Part shown: positions 39,406 to 48,945 of the stretch, in pieces
Layout: each line of letters starts with the position of its first letter
Numbering within the stretch: the stretch's first letter is position 1
NCBI RefSeq assembly: GCF_023078275.1
Contig: NC_062992.1
Coordinates: forward strand, 12,413,706 to 12,477,705
DNA length: 64,000 bases
Reading direction: 5' to 3'
Source of the DNA: Leguminivora glycinivorella
Taxonomy: Eukaryota; Arthropoda; Insecta; Lepidoptera; Tortricidae
The notes under the pieces: model-generated
The model's input: the letters and a program-made list of their open reading frames with translations, nothing else
What the model was told of the DNA's origin: nothing
Database searches by the model: none
Made by a program: the position numbers and the translations under genes

Positions 39406-39477
39406 GTGCTTAATTAAAAGTCGACTATTCTATCGACATCCATATGTCGATAGAATAGTCGATATTTAATTAAGCAC
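39406..39477. repeat. Perfect-type hairpin, GTGCTTAATTAAA arms
   Basis: GTGCTTAATTAAAAGTCGAC pairs with GTCGATATTTAATTAAGCAC; the stem continues through TATTCTATCGACAT. Confidence 0.85.
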
Positions 39478-39547
39478 TAGGAGCAGACGCATTTTTGCTC
39501 TCGCCGGCCGGGGTATGCCAATGAGTTTTTTGGAACTTATGTGCGGA

Positions 39548-39760
39548 GTGATGGCAGGTGGACCAAAATGTTGACCGAATGGTGGCCGCTATCAGATGTA
39601 AGAAGCGCCTGGCATCCGTTGGCTCGTTGGGTGGACGACATCCGAAAAACTGCGGGGCACTTCTGGATGAGATTAGCCCAGGACCGGGATAAGTGGCGTA
39701 CACGAAGGGAGGCCTATGCTCAGAAGTGGGCGATTAAGTGCTGAAATGATGATGATGATG
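39548..39760 (+). pseudogene. RTE-type LINE ORF2 C-terminus with ATG-repeat tail
   Basis: One open frame to TGA at 39742-39744 encodes GRWTKMLTEWWPLSDVRSAW, then ARWVDDIRKTAGHFWMRLAQ, then DRDKWRTRREAYAQKWAIKC. This order (RW-x-x-x-LTEW, RW-x-DDI-x-K-x-AG-x-x-WM-x-x-AQDR-x-x-W, EAY-x-Q-W) is the typical end of RTE-clade LINE proteins. The tail is GATGATGATGATG. TGCGGA flanks it at 39542-39547 and 39761-39766, so this is a 5'-truncated insertion. The endonuclease and RT domains are missing. Confidence 0.85.
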
Positions 39761-40231
39761 TGCGGAATATCATTTGATATTTGCCAGTCGCTTTTCGGTG
39801 AAGGAAAACATCGTCAGGAAACCGGACTAATTCCAATAATGCCTGGTTACCCTTCGGGTTGGAAGATCAGATGGCAGTCGCTTTCGTAAAACTAGTGTCT
39901 ACGCCAAATCTTGGGATTAGTTTTCAAAGCGGACCCCAGGCTCCCATGAGCAGTGGCGAGCCGGATAACGCAAGGAGGATGATGATGATGAAATTAAATT
40001 AAATTATATTAAAATTAATAAATACATTAAACAAATCATAATTAAATCATCAATTTTAGTTATGTTGTTGTGGTGTACGATGTCCAAGAACCTTAACAAC
40101 TTGCCTCCTAAATACGGCTAACTGATAACCATCTGATAACACTCAGATAATAAGTGCATTCTAAGTGCAGGATGTTTCTGCACATGAAGTATCCTTGTGG
40201 AAAGCCACATTTACGCATAAAGAAACGTTTT

Positions 40232-40497
40232 TAAACATACATACAACATACATACATACAACATACATACATACAACATACATACATACATACAATCACG
40301 CCTGTATCCCATAAAGGGGTAGGCAGAACACATGAAACTACTAAAGCTTCAGTGCCACTCTTGGCATATAAGGGGTTGAAAGAAAACGAAACTGTGACAT
40401 TGCAGTGACAGGTTGCCAGCCTCTCGCCTACGTCACAATTTAAACCATATCCCATAGTCGCCTTCTACGACACCCACGGGAAGAAAGGGGCGACGTT
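40232..40497 (-). mobile_element. R9 LINE 3' end, minus strand
   Basis: Long CATA-repeat tail (40235-40290), ACGCCTGTATCCCATAAAGG, GTGACATTGCAGTGACAGG, CGCCTTCTACGACACCCACG. Confidence 0.8.
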
Positions 40498-40526
40498 TTT
40501 AAATATTTATAATAACTACTATTTGG

Positions 40527-40763
40527 ATTTCTTTCAACCCATTTTTGCCAAGAGCGGCACTGAAACTTACGCCGTGTCTTGCGTAGGCGACGGTCGCGCG
40601 ACCGCGTCGCCGTCGCGTCTCATACTTCCATATCGATAAGGTTTGATTTCGTATGCGTCGCATCGCCGTCGCGCGACCATCGCGCGACCGTCGCCCACGC
40701 AAGCCACGGCGTTAGTAGTTCATGTGTTCTGCCTACCCCTTTATGGGATACGACAGGCGTGAT

Positions 40764-40802
<39 letters not shown>
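40527..40802 (+). mobile_element. R9 LINE 3' end split by a Harbinger-like MITE
   Basis: TTTCTTTCAACCCATTTTTG to CACTGAAAC, MITE, then AGTAGTTCATGTGTTCTGCC to the TGTA repeats ending at 40802. It lies head-to-head with the preceding copy. Confidence 0.85.
40570..40711. mobile_element. PIF/Harbinger-like MITE with TTA duplication and an empty site
   Basis: 142 bp, CGCCGTGTCTTGCGTAGGCG to CCACGGCG; TTA at 40567-40569 and 40712-40714. The uninterrupted target (single TTA) is present in the R9 copy at 46546-46566. Confidence 0.9.
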
Positions 40803-40804
<2 letters not shown>

Positions 40805-40904
40805 TAATAACTAATATTATAAAACCTAGCCTAAGAATTAAAATGAATAAAGAGGACTAATATTGTACATCTTGATAACGTCTGTAATAAAATACCTTTT
40901 TCAG

Positions 40905-41128
40905 TACAGATGGTGTTTCTTTTTACGCACTAGTGCGAGAAGTGGTTCATTATATGCCAGGTCGAAATTTCCGAGGGCCATCTGTACTGAAAAACGTCGT
41001 ACGATACACGTGCGAAAAGGAAATTCGTAACTCGTGTAGATTTAAAACACTTCCTTCGGTCGTGTTTTAATTTATCGCCACTCGTTTCGAACTTCCTTTT
41101 TTACGCACTTGTATCGTAATGTACTATT
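40905..41128. mobile_element. Double-hairpin element, single copy
   Basis: TTTTTCAGTACAGATGGTGT, CCATCTGTACTGAAAAACG, GTACGATACACGTGCG, ACGCACTTGTATCGTAATGT. Full unit of the 5638 family. Confidence 0.85.
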
Positions 41129-41188
41129 GTATTCAACTATCAACAAGTAAAACTAACCTAAGTATATTTCGTGAAATAGGTAGGTACC

Positions 41189-41255
41189 CACATAGAAAAC
41201 AATCATGACTCATCAGAAACAAATATCTGTGTTCATCACACAAATAAATGCACAA
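41189..41255 (-). mobile_element. SINE-1 fragment
   Basis: CCACATAGAAAACAATCATG to CACAAATAAATGCAC; a middle piece only. Confidence 0.6.
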
Positions 41256-41454
41256 TATGTGAGTGTGCAAGGCCAAATATCCTACTTTTTCGATTGCAAT
41301 ACTGCCGCTTTGTCAATTTATTAATATAAAGATACAAGTAAATCTCGCCTTAATGGTAACCGACAAAGTGGGACGTTTTACTAAACACACTCACAATCAA
41401 GTGTCAAAATATTGAATCTATTAACCACAAGAAAGTCACTGTAACAGACAGTTA

Positions 41455-41565
41455 TCTAAAATAGGTCGGTCGGTATCGAATCTGGAACAATCTTCGGCAA
41501 GACGCCCGAGATATCATATTGTCCCGGAGGGGTATCATTTAAAGGGTTGAGTTAAAAGAGCAAAG
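41455..41565 (+). repeat. 110-bp repeat, copy 1 (copy 2 at 43037-43125)
   Basis: AAATAGGTCGGTCGGTAT, GAATCTGGAACAATCTTCGG and ATATTGTCCC recur in the same order at 43037. Unclassified. Confidence 0.55.
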
Positions 41566-41982
41566 CGTTTTTACAAGCTTTTATTTAACTTGCCTTGTTA
41601 GTATGTTAGTTTGGGCCAAAACGTAGAAGCTAAATTTGACCCACTTCCCGGTTTCTGATTGATCTGAAATGTTGCACACATATGTAAATCACGTGACAAC
41701 GCAATATTATGGTATCATGGAGCTGATCTGATGATGGAGCAGAAAGGTGGTCATAGGAACTCAATTATGAAACGTCGAATCCCCATCGAGTAAGGGGTCT
41801 TTAGAAACGCCTCGGAAAGCAGCAGATGACTGTTGAAAGAAAGGTACAGTCGGCGATAACAGCTTGTTCCAAAAATGAACTTTTTGCAAAAAAAAACTTA
41901 CTATCAATCCATCAATATCAATCAATACATATCTCTATTGCTTACTTTTATATAAAAGCATAACGCATGACAAGAAATTGGT
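41566..41982. other. No gene or recognised element seen
   Basis: Unassigned sequence of average composition. Confidence 0.25.
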
Positions 41983-42213
41983 TTTCAGTACAGATGGTCG
42001 TTTTTTTACGCACTAGTTCGAGAAGTGGTTCATTATATGCCAGGTCGAAACTTCGGAGGCTCATCTGTACTGAAAAACGTCGTACGATACACGCGCGAAA
42101 AGGAAATTCGTAACTCGTGTCGATTTAAAACACTCCCTTCGGTCGTGTTTTAATTTATCGCCACTCGTTTCGAACTTCCTTTTTTACGCACTTGTATCGT
42201 AATGTACTATTAT
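41983..42213. mobile_element. Double-hairpin element, single copy
   Basis: Full unit, TTTTCAGTACAGATGGTCG to ACGCACTTGTATCGTAATG, in the same orientation as the copy 0.9 kb upstream. Confidence 0.85.
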
Positions 42214-42774
42214 TACATCGCTATTCATATAGATATAACTACTTATTTCTATGAATGTGGACGTGGAAGGTATAGCGAAAGTAAGCTACCCTACGTACTA
42301 GTATAATATACTGTATACTGTATTATAGTTCATAGTTAAAGATTTTTTGTGAAGGACGCATTGACGCTATAAAACATATCACATGACCGTGAGGGCAAGC
42401 CTGGATGTGAATTGTTTGCGCTGTAGCGAATAACATGGTAATATCTCTCTACGACACGCATACACTCTGTTAACGCTTTGTAGCAATAATCTGTTGTATT
42501 TTACTCAACTTAAAAAAAAATAGAACATACTACGATTTGTTGAAAGATATCCATAGTATCCATACTGTAGTATATTGAGTTTCCTAATTTAAATGTTCGC
42601 GCTTGCGCGGTATGGATATTCTCTAGCTGACATGTTCTCTTCTGTCAAGTATGTAGAACTAGTAAAATGTTCTATTTAATAAATATAAAATATATTGGTG
42701 TGTTTCTCAGAAGTGATTTGTGTATTCATTAATTGCCATCCTCCTGAGGCACCCGGATATACAACACATACTTA
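42214..42774. other. No gene or recognised element seen
   Basis: Unassigned; AT-rich with no credible open frame. Confidence 0.25.
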
Positions 42775-43020
42775 CTTATTTATTTAATATTATAAATGGG
42801 AAAGAGTGTGTGTCTGTTTGTTTGTCCGTCTTTCACGGCAAAATGGAGCAACGAATTAACGTGATTTTTAAGTGGAGATAGTTGAAGGGATGGAAGTAAT
42901 ATAGGCTACTTTTGATCTCCATCTAACCCCCTACTTCCCTAAAACGGGAGGTGGAAGTTCGTATGGAGAAATCCGAAATTTACGAATTTAACGCGAGCGA
43001 AGCCGCGGGCAATAGCTAGT
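42775..43020 (-). mobile_element. R6 retroposon tail, long variant
   Basis: AATATTATAAATGGGAAAGA, TTTCACGGCAAAATGGAGC, CCCTAAAACGGGAGGTGGAA, TTAACGCGAGCGAAGCCGCG. It has an extra segment also seen at 18103 and 35820. Confidence 0.75.
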
Positions 43021-43224
43021 AGTGTATAAAAGTAAACAATCCTTAAAATAGGTCGGGCGGTATAGAATCTGGAACAATCTTCGGCAGATTCCCGCGATAT
43101 AATATTGTCCCTGAGGGCTGGCTTAAAGAGAGGTTTTAAACATTAAAACAGAAGCGCTGAGCGATTTTACAAACAAAAAATTTCAAACAATTTGAAATTA
43201 ATTTAGGCAGTTAGGCAAGAACGA

Positions 43225-43774
43225 AAAAACCGGCCAAGAGCGTGTCGGGCCACGCTCAGTGTAGGGTTCCGTAGTTTTCCGTATTTTTCTCAAAAACTAC
43301 TGAACCTATCAAGTTCAAAACAATTTTCCTAGAAAGTTTTTATAAAGTTCTACTTTTGTGATTTTTTTCATATTTTTTAAACATATGGTTCAAAAGTTAG
43401 AGGGGGGGGGACGCACTTTTTTTTCATTTAGGAGCGATTATTTCCGAAAATATTAATATTATAAAAAAACGATCTTAGTAAACCCTTATTCATTTTTAAA
43501 TACCTATCCAACAATATATCACACGTTGGGGTTGGAATGAAAAAAAATATCAGCCCCCACTTTACATGTAGGGGGGGTACCCTAATAGTAATAAAACATT
43601 TTTTTCCATTTTTTATTTTTGCACTTTGTTGGCGTGATTGATATACATATTGGTACCAAATTTCAGCTTTCTAGTGCTTACGGTTACTGAGATTATCCGC
43701 GGACGGACGGACGGACGGACGGACAGACAGACATGGCGAAACTATAAGGGTTCCTAGTTGACTACGGAACCCTA
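43225..43774 (-). mobile_element. R8 repeat, minus strand, complete
   Basis: AAAACCGGCCAAGAGCGTGT to GGTTCCTAGTTGACTACGGA and ACCCTAA. Confidence 0.8.
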
Positions 43775-43951
43775 AAAACAATTATTTGTTACATGCTCTG
43801 AAAAGAAAATCGTACTATAGCTTCAAAAATCACGCATAAAACTGTAATGCCAGAAGGCATTCTCTACAAGCTAACCTTTGGGCCACACAGACATCTATAA
43901 GAGCTTAATAGGTGCAGGAAATATTGCAGTGATGAGAAATGGAGTACCTAC

Positions 43952-44086
43952 CAGCAGCGGCTGGTGCATTCAAGCCGATTCCCACCAGCGTGCCTAATAT
44001 TGATTACTTAGTAAAGTACCTAATGTTAAGGTAGGTTTCTTCTTACTTTGGTGTTGCCTAGCAAAAATTTTCACCAGTCGCCACTG
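43952..44086. mobile_element. hAT-like MITE with 8-bp duplication
   Basis: CAGCAGCGGCTGGTG and CACCAGTCGCCACTG are inverted ends of a 135-bp element. The left duplication is GTACCTAC (43944-43951). The right one is GTACCTA followed by the palindrome below, and the missing C follows that palindrome. The sequence fits the hAT target preference nTnnnnAn. A sister copy is at 56641. Confidence 0.85.
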
Positions 44087-44093
44087 GTACCTA

Positions 44094-44340
44094 TACTTCG
44101 TTTCTTTTAAAATTAGAATTATCTGTCAAACGGGTAAACAAAGAAGCAGTGGTCGTAGACCTTCCTTCTTCGATTTCGGCCGATACCACTGATTTCTTGG
44201 AACTTATGTACATAGTATTATAAGTTATAAGTTCCAAGAAATCAGTGGTATCGGCCGAAATCGAAGAAGGAAGGTCTACGACCACTGCTTCTTTGTTTAC
44301 CCGTTTGACAGATAATTCTAATCTTAAAAGAAACGAAGTA
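44094..44340. mobile_element. 247-bp near-perfect palindrome with TA duplication
   Basis: TACTTCGTTTCTTTTAAAAT at the left is matched at the right by ATCTTAAAAGAAACGAAGTA; stem arms are about 115 bp each (GTGGTCGTAGACCTTCCTTC, GGCCGATACCACTGATTTC). TA flanks at 44092-44093 and 44341-44342. A minus-strand open frame across it is a by-product of the fold. Confidence 0.9.
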
Positions 44341-44641
44341 TACTAAATAACCGTAAATGATTATGTATACATTTTATCGTTTATCGAACGACCATGCTTG
44401 CCTGCCTGATCGTGATCTCGCTTCCTCCTGTAACATACACCCGATCCAGAAGACAGTTAATAAATAATCCAGTTAAAGTCAAGTTCTGAACGCTTTCAGA
44501 GTCAGTTAGTGGGTACAATACCTAGCTAATAACCGAGTTGGTAGGTTCTAATAGTTTAGTAGGTAACTAATTTTTAATCTAACTATAGATAGCTCGTGGG
44601 TATTGGGTACACTGGACTACGAAACGAAACGCTCGTAGGTA

Positions 44642-45087
44642 AGCCTTTTTTTTTCAAAGTTGTCCACCCACACAGTCACAGTTTCGTTTTATTTCAACCC
44701 CTTATTTGCCAAGAGTGGCACTGAAGCTTTAGTAGTTTCATGTGTTCTGCTTACTCCTTTATGGGATACAGGCGTGATTGTATGTATGTCCACCCCACTT
44801 TTTTTTGGATTTGGAATTTTTTATGTGGTTCCCACTCAGAAATGCGAGCTCTTTCAATTCTAATAGGAGAAAAAAGTGTCCCAAGGTTTTTTCCCGTTCC
44901 GTTACCAATTTTTCATACATTTTGTATGGCGGTAACGGAATGGAAGGTTCGAAAAAATGTATGGAAATCTTGGGACATTTTTTGTCTCCTATCAGGATGG
45001 AAAGACCTTGCGATTCTGAGTATTAATCGTGTAAAAAATACCCATGTTACAAAAAAGTGGGGTGGACAACTTTGAAAAAAATGGCCC
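44642..45087. mobile_element. GTTGTCCACCCCAC MITE split by a LINE
   Basis: TTTTCAAAGTTGTCCACCC at the left; GGGGTGGACAACTTTGAAAA then ATGGCCC at the right. Core GTCCCAAGGTTTTTTCCCG. Confidence 0.8.
44670..44788 (+). mobile_element. 5'-truncated R9 LINE with TCCACCC duplication
   Basis: CAGTTTCGTTTTATTTCAAC to TACAGGCGTGATTGTATGTA; TCCACCC at 44663-44669 and 44789-44795. Confidence 0.85.
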
Positions 45088-45295
45088 AGATATCTATCTC
45101 TATCGCTCTTGCGTATTGGCGCGACAGAGTCAGACTACATTCCTGCGGCGTTTCGGTGGCGTTTCGCGTCGCAAAAATACCATTCGGCTACGGGTCCCGT
45201 GCCTGATGTCTACCATACGCTACAAAGCGTCAACGACTGGCAACTTGTCTACGCGTCCAGATCAGTAATGATCTAATGATGTATAGCCATTGTAA

Positions 45296-45451
45296 TCAGT
45301 TCGCAGACGATAGCGTAACGTGTTCGTTCCGGTAAAAGTGGCGAACGTAATCGGTAGGCTGTGGCCGAGCGCCAGCGGAGAGCGGAGCGGAAAAGCAGTC
45401 CGATTTAAACATTTAATTATGTCTCAAAATATCATTTATCGCAACGTAAGT
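45296..45451 (+). promoter_or_regulatory. Candidate promoter and first co-ding exon
   Basis: TCAGTT at 45296-45301 matches the arthropod initiator. Downstream lies a GC-rich stretch (CGAGCGCCAGCGGAGAGCGG), then ATG at 45419 opening MSQNIIYRN, then a strong donor GTAAGT at 45446. Not repetitive within the window. Nine codons are too few to prove coding and no second exon is found. Confidence 0.25.
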
Positions 45452-45671
45452 TTTTCATTCATATTTAAAATATTAAAGATATGAGAAGAAGGATTATCTG
45501 AGAGAGAATTTATTTCAAATATTATTCTCATGAAGACTCGATTCGACACCTACTTTTTCTTGTAGCTTACCATCATCATCCTTGCGTTATCCCGGCATGT
45601 GCCACGGCTTTGAATGTCATAATAAATATGTAGGTTTTTATTCCAAGTATATATTATACTCACAATCACAA

Positions 45672-45796
45672 TGTCAAAGTTTCGTTTTCTTTCAACCCCT
45701 TATTTGCCAAGAGTGGCACTGAAGCTTTAGTAGTTTCATGTGTTCTGCCTACCCCTTTATGGGATACAGGCGTGATTGTATGTATGTATGTATGTA
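45672..45796 (+). mobile_element. R9 LINE 3' end, truncated
   Basis: AATGTCAAAGTTTCGTTTTC to GGCGTGATTGTATGTATGTA. A SINE-2 scrap in minus orientation lies upstream at 45568-45612. Confidence 0.75.
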
Positions 45797-45801
45797 TATT
45801 A

Positions 45802-45935
45802 TACTCTGTCAAACAGGTCTGTCAATAAATAAGAACAAAGAAAACTATAGGTATCCTTTTCTCTAGCACCCTAAAGAAAAGGATGCATATAGTTTTCTTT
45901 GTTCTTGTTTACTGACAGACTTGTTTGACAGAGTA
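45802..45935. mobile_element. 134-bp palindrome with TA duplication, copy 2
   Basis: TACTCTGTCAAACAGGTCTG and CAGACTTGTTTGACAGAGTA; TA at 45800-45801 and 45936-45937. Inserted at the end of the R9 TGTA tail. Confidence 0.85.
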
Positions 45936-45937
45936 TA

Positions 45938-46477
45938 CAAGTCTTATTTTTGAAGTTGGTTTATATCGCTATAAAATCAAACGTTCCTTAATATGCGTGT
46001 CGTGGTCGAAAATTTTGGGCTCTAAATTTAATTCTATAGATAACTGCCAGTATTATACGCCGCTGCCCTAAATTATACGCAACAAAAACATGTTTTTCAA
46101 CTACGCGGTCTCTGCCTACACCTCCAGGAAACTGGCGTGGCTCTTTGTATATGTTGATGTACGAAAATGTATCATTATGCGATTTTACACTCCCGCTGCT
46201 ATCGAACTGTTTGACCACAGCCTTAGATCGCGTGCGGCGCACGACATCCGAACAAAACGCTAGTGATTAATTGTTTGTACTGCGGTTAACCCGTAGCCTG
46301 CTCATTCCGAGCTTGAGTAGCATGCCACTTAACCCTTTACTGCATACGAAGCCATTTATGGCGGATGTGATGTTGAACTGTTGAAATTTTTTTATGATGC
46401 GATAAATGCCATGCCACTGTCCCGTGTATGTCCATTGGGTTCCCAAGGACGACACACGCTCACCCTATATCGGGATG
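45938..46477. other. No gene seen
   Basis: An 84-codon minus frame (45988-46242) ending in QNFRPRHAY has no motif I know. The rest is unassigned. Confidence 0.25.
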
Positions 46478-46735
46478 GTATGTACATACATACATACATA
46501 CATATAATCACGCCTGTATCCCATAAAAGGGTAGGCAGAGCACACGAACTACTAAGTTTCAGTGCCACTCTTGGCAAAAAGGGGTTGAAAGAAATCCAAA
46601 TTGTGACATTGCAGTGACAGGTTGCCAGCCTCTCGCCTACGCCACAATTTAACCCATATCCCACAGTCGACTTCTACGACACACACGGGAAGAAAGGGGG
46701 TGGTGAAATTCTTAACCCCTCACCACACGGGGGAT
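46478..46735 (-). mobile_element. R9 LINE 3' end, minus strand, long
   Basis: CATA repeats, ACGCCTGTATCCCATAAAAG, then GAACTACTAAGTTTCAGTGC (the empty Harbinger site), GTTGCCAGCCTCTCGCCTAC, CGACTTCTACGACACACACG. Confidence 0.8.
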
Positions 46736-46740
46736 AGTAT

Positions 46741-46820
46741 GTAAATTTTTGTAAACGAGCAGACAGATCGTCTGATGGTAAGCGACCACTGCCGCCCATG
46801 GACACCCGAAACATGTTTTT
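46741..46820 (-). mobile_element. Retroposon tail fragment (family of 47984)
   Basis: AACGAGCAGACAGATCGTCT then GATGGTAAGCGACCACTGCC, the reverse of the tail at 47984. Confidence 0.6.
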
Positions 46821-47032
46821 TCTACAAACTCCTGACTAAATTTCTAGTTATTCATGAAAATCTGTAACATAACATAATAAATGTATCGGAATGGACTGTA
46901 ACAAATTGGTAGGAAGCAAGTAAATCGAAATCATAATCACACCATTAACTCGATTAATCATTTAAATTGTAAAAAAAGACAAATTAAAAGCACGCAAATT
47001 AGAAAGTGTCAACATTGTAGTGTGATCCCTTA

Positions 47033-47165
47033 AGCGCCCTCCACACTCGCGCACGTATCGCGGCGCAATGCCGCGAACGCGAGTGTGGATTGAATACGCA
47101 GAAATAATCCACACTCGCATTCGCGACATTGCGCCGCGAATCGCGCGCGAGTGTGGAGGGCGCTT
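47033..47165. mobile_element. Hairpin MITE, AAGCGCCCTCCACACTCGCG arms
   Basis: AAGCGCCCTCCACACTCGCG against CGCGAGTGTGGAGGGCGCTT; an inner pair ATTGCGCCGCGA/GCGGCGCAAT continues the stem. GC-rich in an AT-rich area. Confidence 0.85.
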
Positions 47166-47222
47166 TTCAAATCAATTTATTGAAATTAATTCCCATAGAG
47201 TACCTAGTCTGTTAATATTTTT

Positions 47223-47378
47223 TCAGTACAGATGGTGTTTTATTTAGCTAGGTCACATTATATGCTAGGTCGAAACTTTGGAGGCTCATCTGTACTGAAA
47301 AACGTCGTACGATACACGTGCGAAAAGGAAATTCGAACTTCCTTTTTTACGCACTAGTATCGTAATGTACTATTTGAA
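47223..47378. mobile_element. Double-hairpin element, deleted
   Basis: TTTTTCAGTACAGATGGTGT, CTGTACTGAAAAACGTCG, ACGATACACGTGCGAAAAGG, ACGCACTAGTATCGTAATGT. The inner loop is lost. Confidence 0.8.
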
Positions 47379-47451
47379 GAATACTTTTGCATGTTAAACT
47401 GTATCTTGTTATTTAATGCATGTTAATTATAAGATGTAATTAATGTTTTGA

Positions 47452-47695
47452 AAAGAAGTCGAGTTTCTTGCCGGTCCCATAGTGGATACCCCCCTCTGAG
47501 GAGGGATTGAAATCTTCTCGAGGCTGAGGCGTAGGGTTAGAGCCGGCGTAGCTTTACTAGTATTTGACGTTCATATGCGCAATGTAATATGCTTGCTTGA
47601 AAAAGAAATATTTCATTTTCATTTCATTTTCATTTTCATTTCATTTTCATTTCATTTTCATTTTCATTTCATTTTCATTTTCATTTCATTTTCAA
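47452..47695 (+). mobile_element. LINE tail with long ATTTTC repeat
   Basis: AAGTCGAGTTTCTTGCCGGT, CTGAGGCGTAGGGTTAGAGC, TATTTGACGTTCATATGCGC, ATATGCTTGCTTGAAAAAGA, then TTTCAT/TTTTCAT repeats to 47695. I recognise it as a frequent moth LINE 3'UTR. The repeat produces a false His/Phe-rich open frame. Confidence 0.7.
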
Positions 47696-47884
47696 TATGG
47701 CTGTGTAAGAAAACGGGACGACACTACACTGGTGCCACCATAGAGTATATTGAATCCTTATTTTAAGTACATCGGATTTACTATTTCCTTTGACTGAAAA
47801 CACCGTGGTTGCCACTTTTTACTTACTATTCTTTTTGGCCAGACTTTTTTTGTGTAGATAAGATAACTACTATTAAATAGCATA

Positions 47885-48165
47885 CACACATATCCTCACG
47901 CCTGTATTCCCAATAGGGGTAGGCAGAGCACATGAAACTGTATTTAAGTTTCACTGCCACTAAGAGCGTACACCCGGAAAAGGCCGTAAAGCGTAAAGGC
48001 CGGCAACGCACCTCCAACACCTCTGGTGTTTCGAGTGTCCATGGGCGGCAGTGATCGCTTACCATCAGGCGACCTGTCTGCTCATTTGCCTGCTATCCCA
48101 TAAAAAAACTATTAGTAATGAAGGGGTCGGAAGAAAATGAAATCGAGAAATTGCAGTGACAAGTG
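47885..48165 (-). mobile_element. R9 LINE 3' end split by another retroposon tail
   Basis: CTCACGCCTGTATTCCCAAT to GTTTCACTGCCACTAAGAG, insertion 47984-48108, then AATGAAGGGGTCGGAAGAAA and TTGCAGTGACAAG. Confidence 0.65.
47984..48108 (+). mobile_element. CCGGCAACGCACC retroposon tail
   Basis: AAAGGCCGGCAACGCACCTC, CTCTGGTGTTTCGAGTGTCC, GGCGGCAGTGATCGCTTACC, ATCAGGCGACCTGTCTGCTC, then CCCATAAAAAAA. It is a very widespread moth SINE/LINE 3' end as I remember it; no name is claimed. Confidence 0.7.
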
Positions 48166-48409
48166 GGCATTCCGCAATTTTCGAATTTAACTCGAGCGAA
48201 GCCGCGGGAAAAGCTAGTGCCTAAGTAAAAGCATACATTTCCGTCTCTCACTTCCCTGCTCCAATTACCGATATACAATGCGTATGAAGTCATACACGCC
48301 ACGCGACCACGTAATGTGACAACGCGCATCCGCGATGATAGACTAGTTTTTACCGTGACTTTGTTCTTATTGGGTTATTTATGCAGTTACTTGTTACGAC
48401 ATAGAATTA

Positions 48410-48553
48410 GGCCTGATTTAGACGGCGTGCGAACTCGCATGCGATTTTAGTTACATTGCGGGCTGTTGAGGTTACATACAATTTTGCACAGCCATCAAAT
48501 ACCGCAATGTAATAAAACTCGTATGCGAGTTCTCGAATCGTCTAAATGGGCCC
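48410..48553. mobile_element. GGCC-ended MITE with TTA duplication
   Basis: GGCCTGATTTAGACGG and TCGTCTAAATGGGCC are inverted ends; CGAACTCGCATGCGATTTTA and AAACTCGTATGCGAGTTC continue the stem, and ACATTGCGG/CCGCAATGT lie deeper. TTA at 48407-48409 and 48554-48556 suggests PIF/Harbinger again, with a different end sequence. Confidence 0.75.
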
Positions 48554-48827
48554 TTACATTTAGATAGGAGTGAGGCATTGCCTAGTTCGAGATTTAGTGT
48601 AAAGTATTAGATCTTAATACGATGCCGACACGATATTAATAAACCAAAAGTGACGTTACTTCAAATTAAAACCATATTGTTTTTAGAGCTAGTTATTGAC
48701 GTATATTGAAGCTCGAATCAGGCCGTTATTGTAATTTTACATTATTAATTTACTAAGACGTGCGGCTTCACTCGAAATATTGACTTTATTGGTAAAAACA
48801 TCATGAGTTTTGAATGATTCACGGTTA

Positions 48828-48945
48828 TTTTCATTAGACTTATATTGACCGGGATATAGACCGTGATTACCTTTTTGATTTTTGTCGAGCTCCCGATAAA
48901 AGGTAATCACGGTCTATATCCCGGTCAATATAAGTCTAATGAAAA
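48828..48945. repeat. Perfect 48-bp-arm hairpin
   Basis: TTTTCATTAGACTTATATTG then ACCGGGATATAGACCGTGAT are matched without error by 48898-48945; the loop is 22 bp. AAAACATCATG occurs at 48795-48805 and 48943-48953. Confidence 0.9.

Larger units (their letters stand above)
38890..39517. mobile_element. CCCGGCCGGCGAGAGC TIR element
   Basis: CCCGGCCGGCGAGAGCAAAA at the left and TTTTGCTCTCGCCGGCCGGG at the right are inverted. CCAATGA flanks both sides, from the SINE-2 target. It contains an R9 LINE insertion and a 72-bp hairpin. Confidence 0.8.
38862..39995 (+). mobile_element. SINE-2 split by a TIR element and an RTE LINE
   Basis: SINE-2 parts: 38862-38889 (GGAACCCCGGTTCGTACCAA), 39518-39547 (CCAATGAGTTTTTTGGAACT) and 39761-39995 (TATTTGCCAGTCGCTTTTCG to GGATGATGATGATG). 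Two independent insertions separate them. Confidence 0.8.
44612..45205 (-). mobile_element. GTAGCC MITE split by a GTTGTCCACCCC element
   Basis: CTACGAAACGAAACGCTCGT at 44614 and GATATCTATCTCTATCGCTC to CCATTCGGCTACGGG at 45090-45195 are the two parts, in minus orientation. Confidence 0.7.

Noticed and set aside
44091..44285. 64-codon minus-strand ORF
   Set aside because: It lies entirely within a near-perfect palindrome, so the frame is mirrored by construction.
47575..47766. His/Phe-rich ORF
   Set aside because: It is a translation of the TTTCAT/TTTTCAT microsatellite tail of a LINE.
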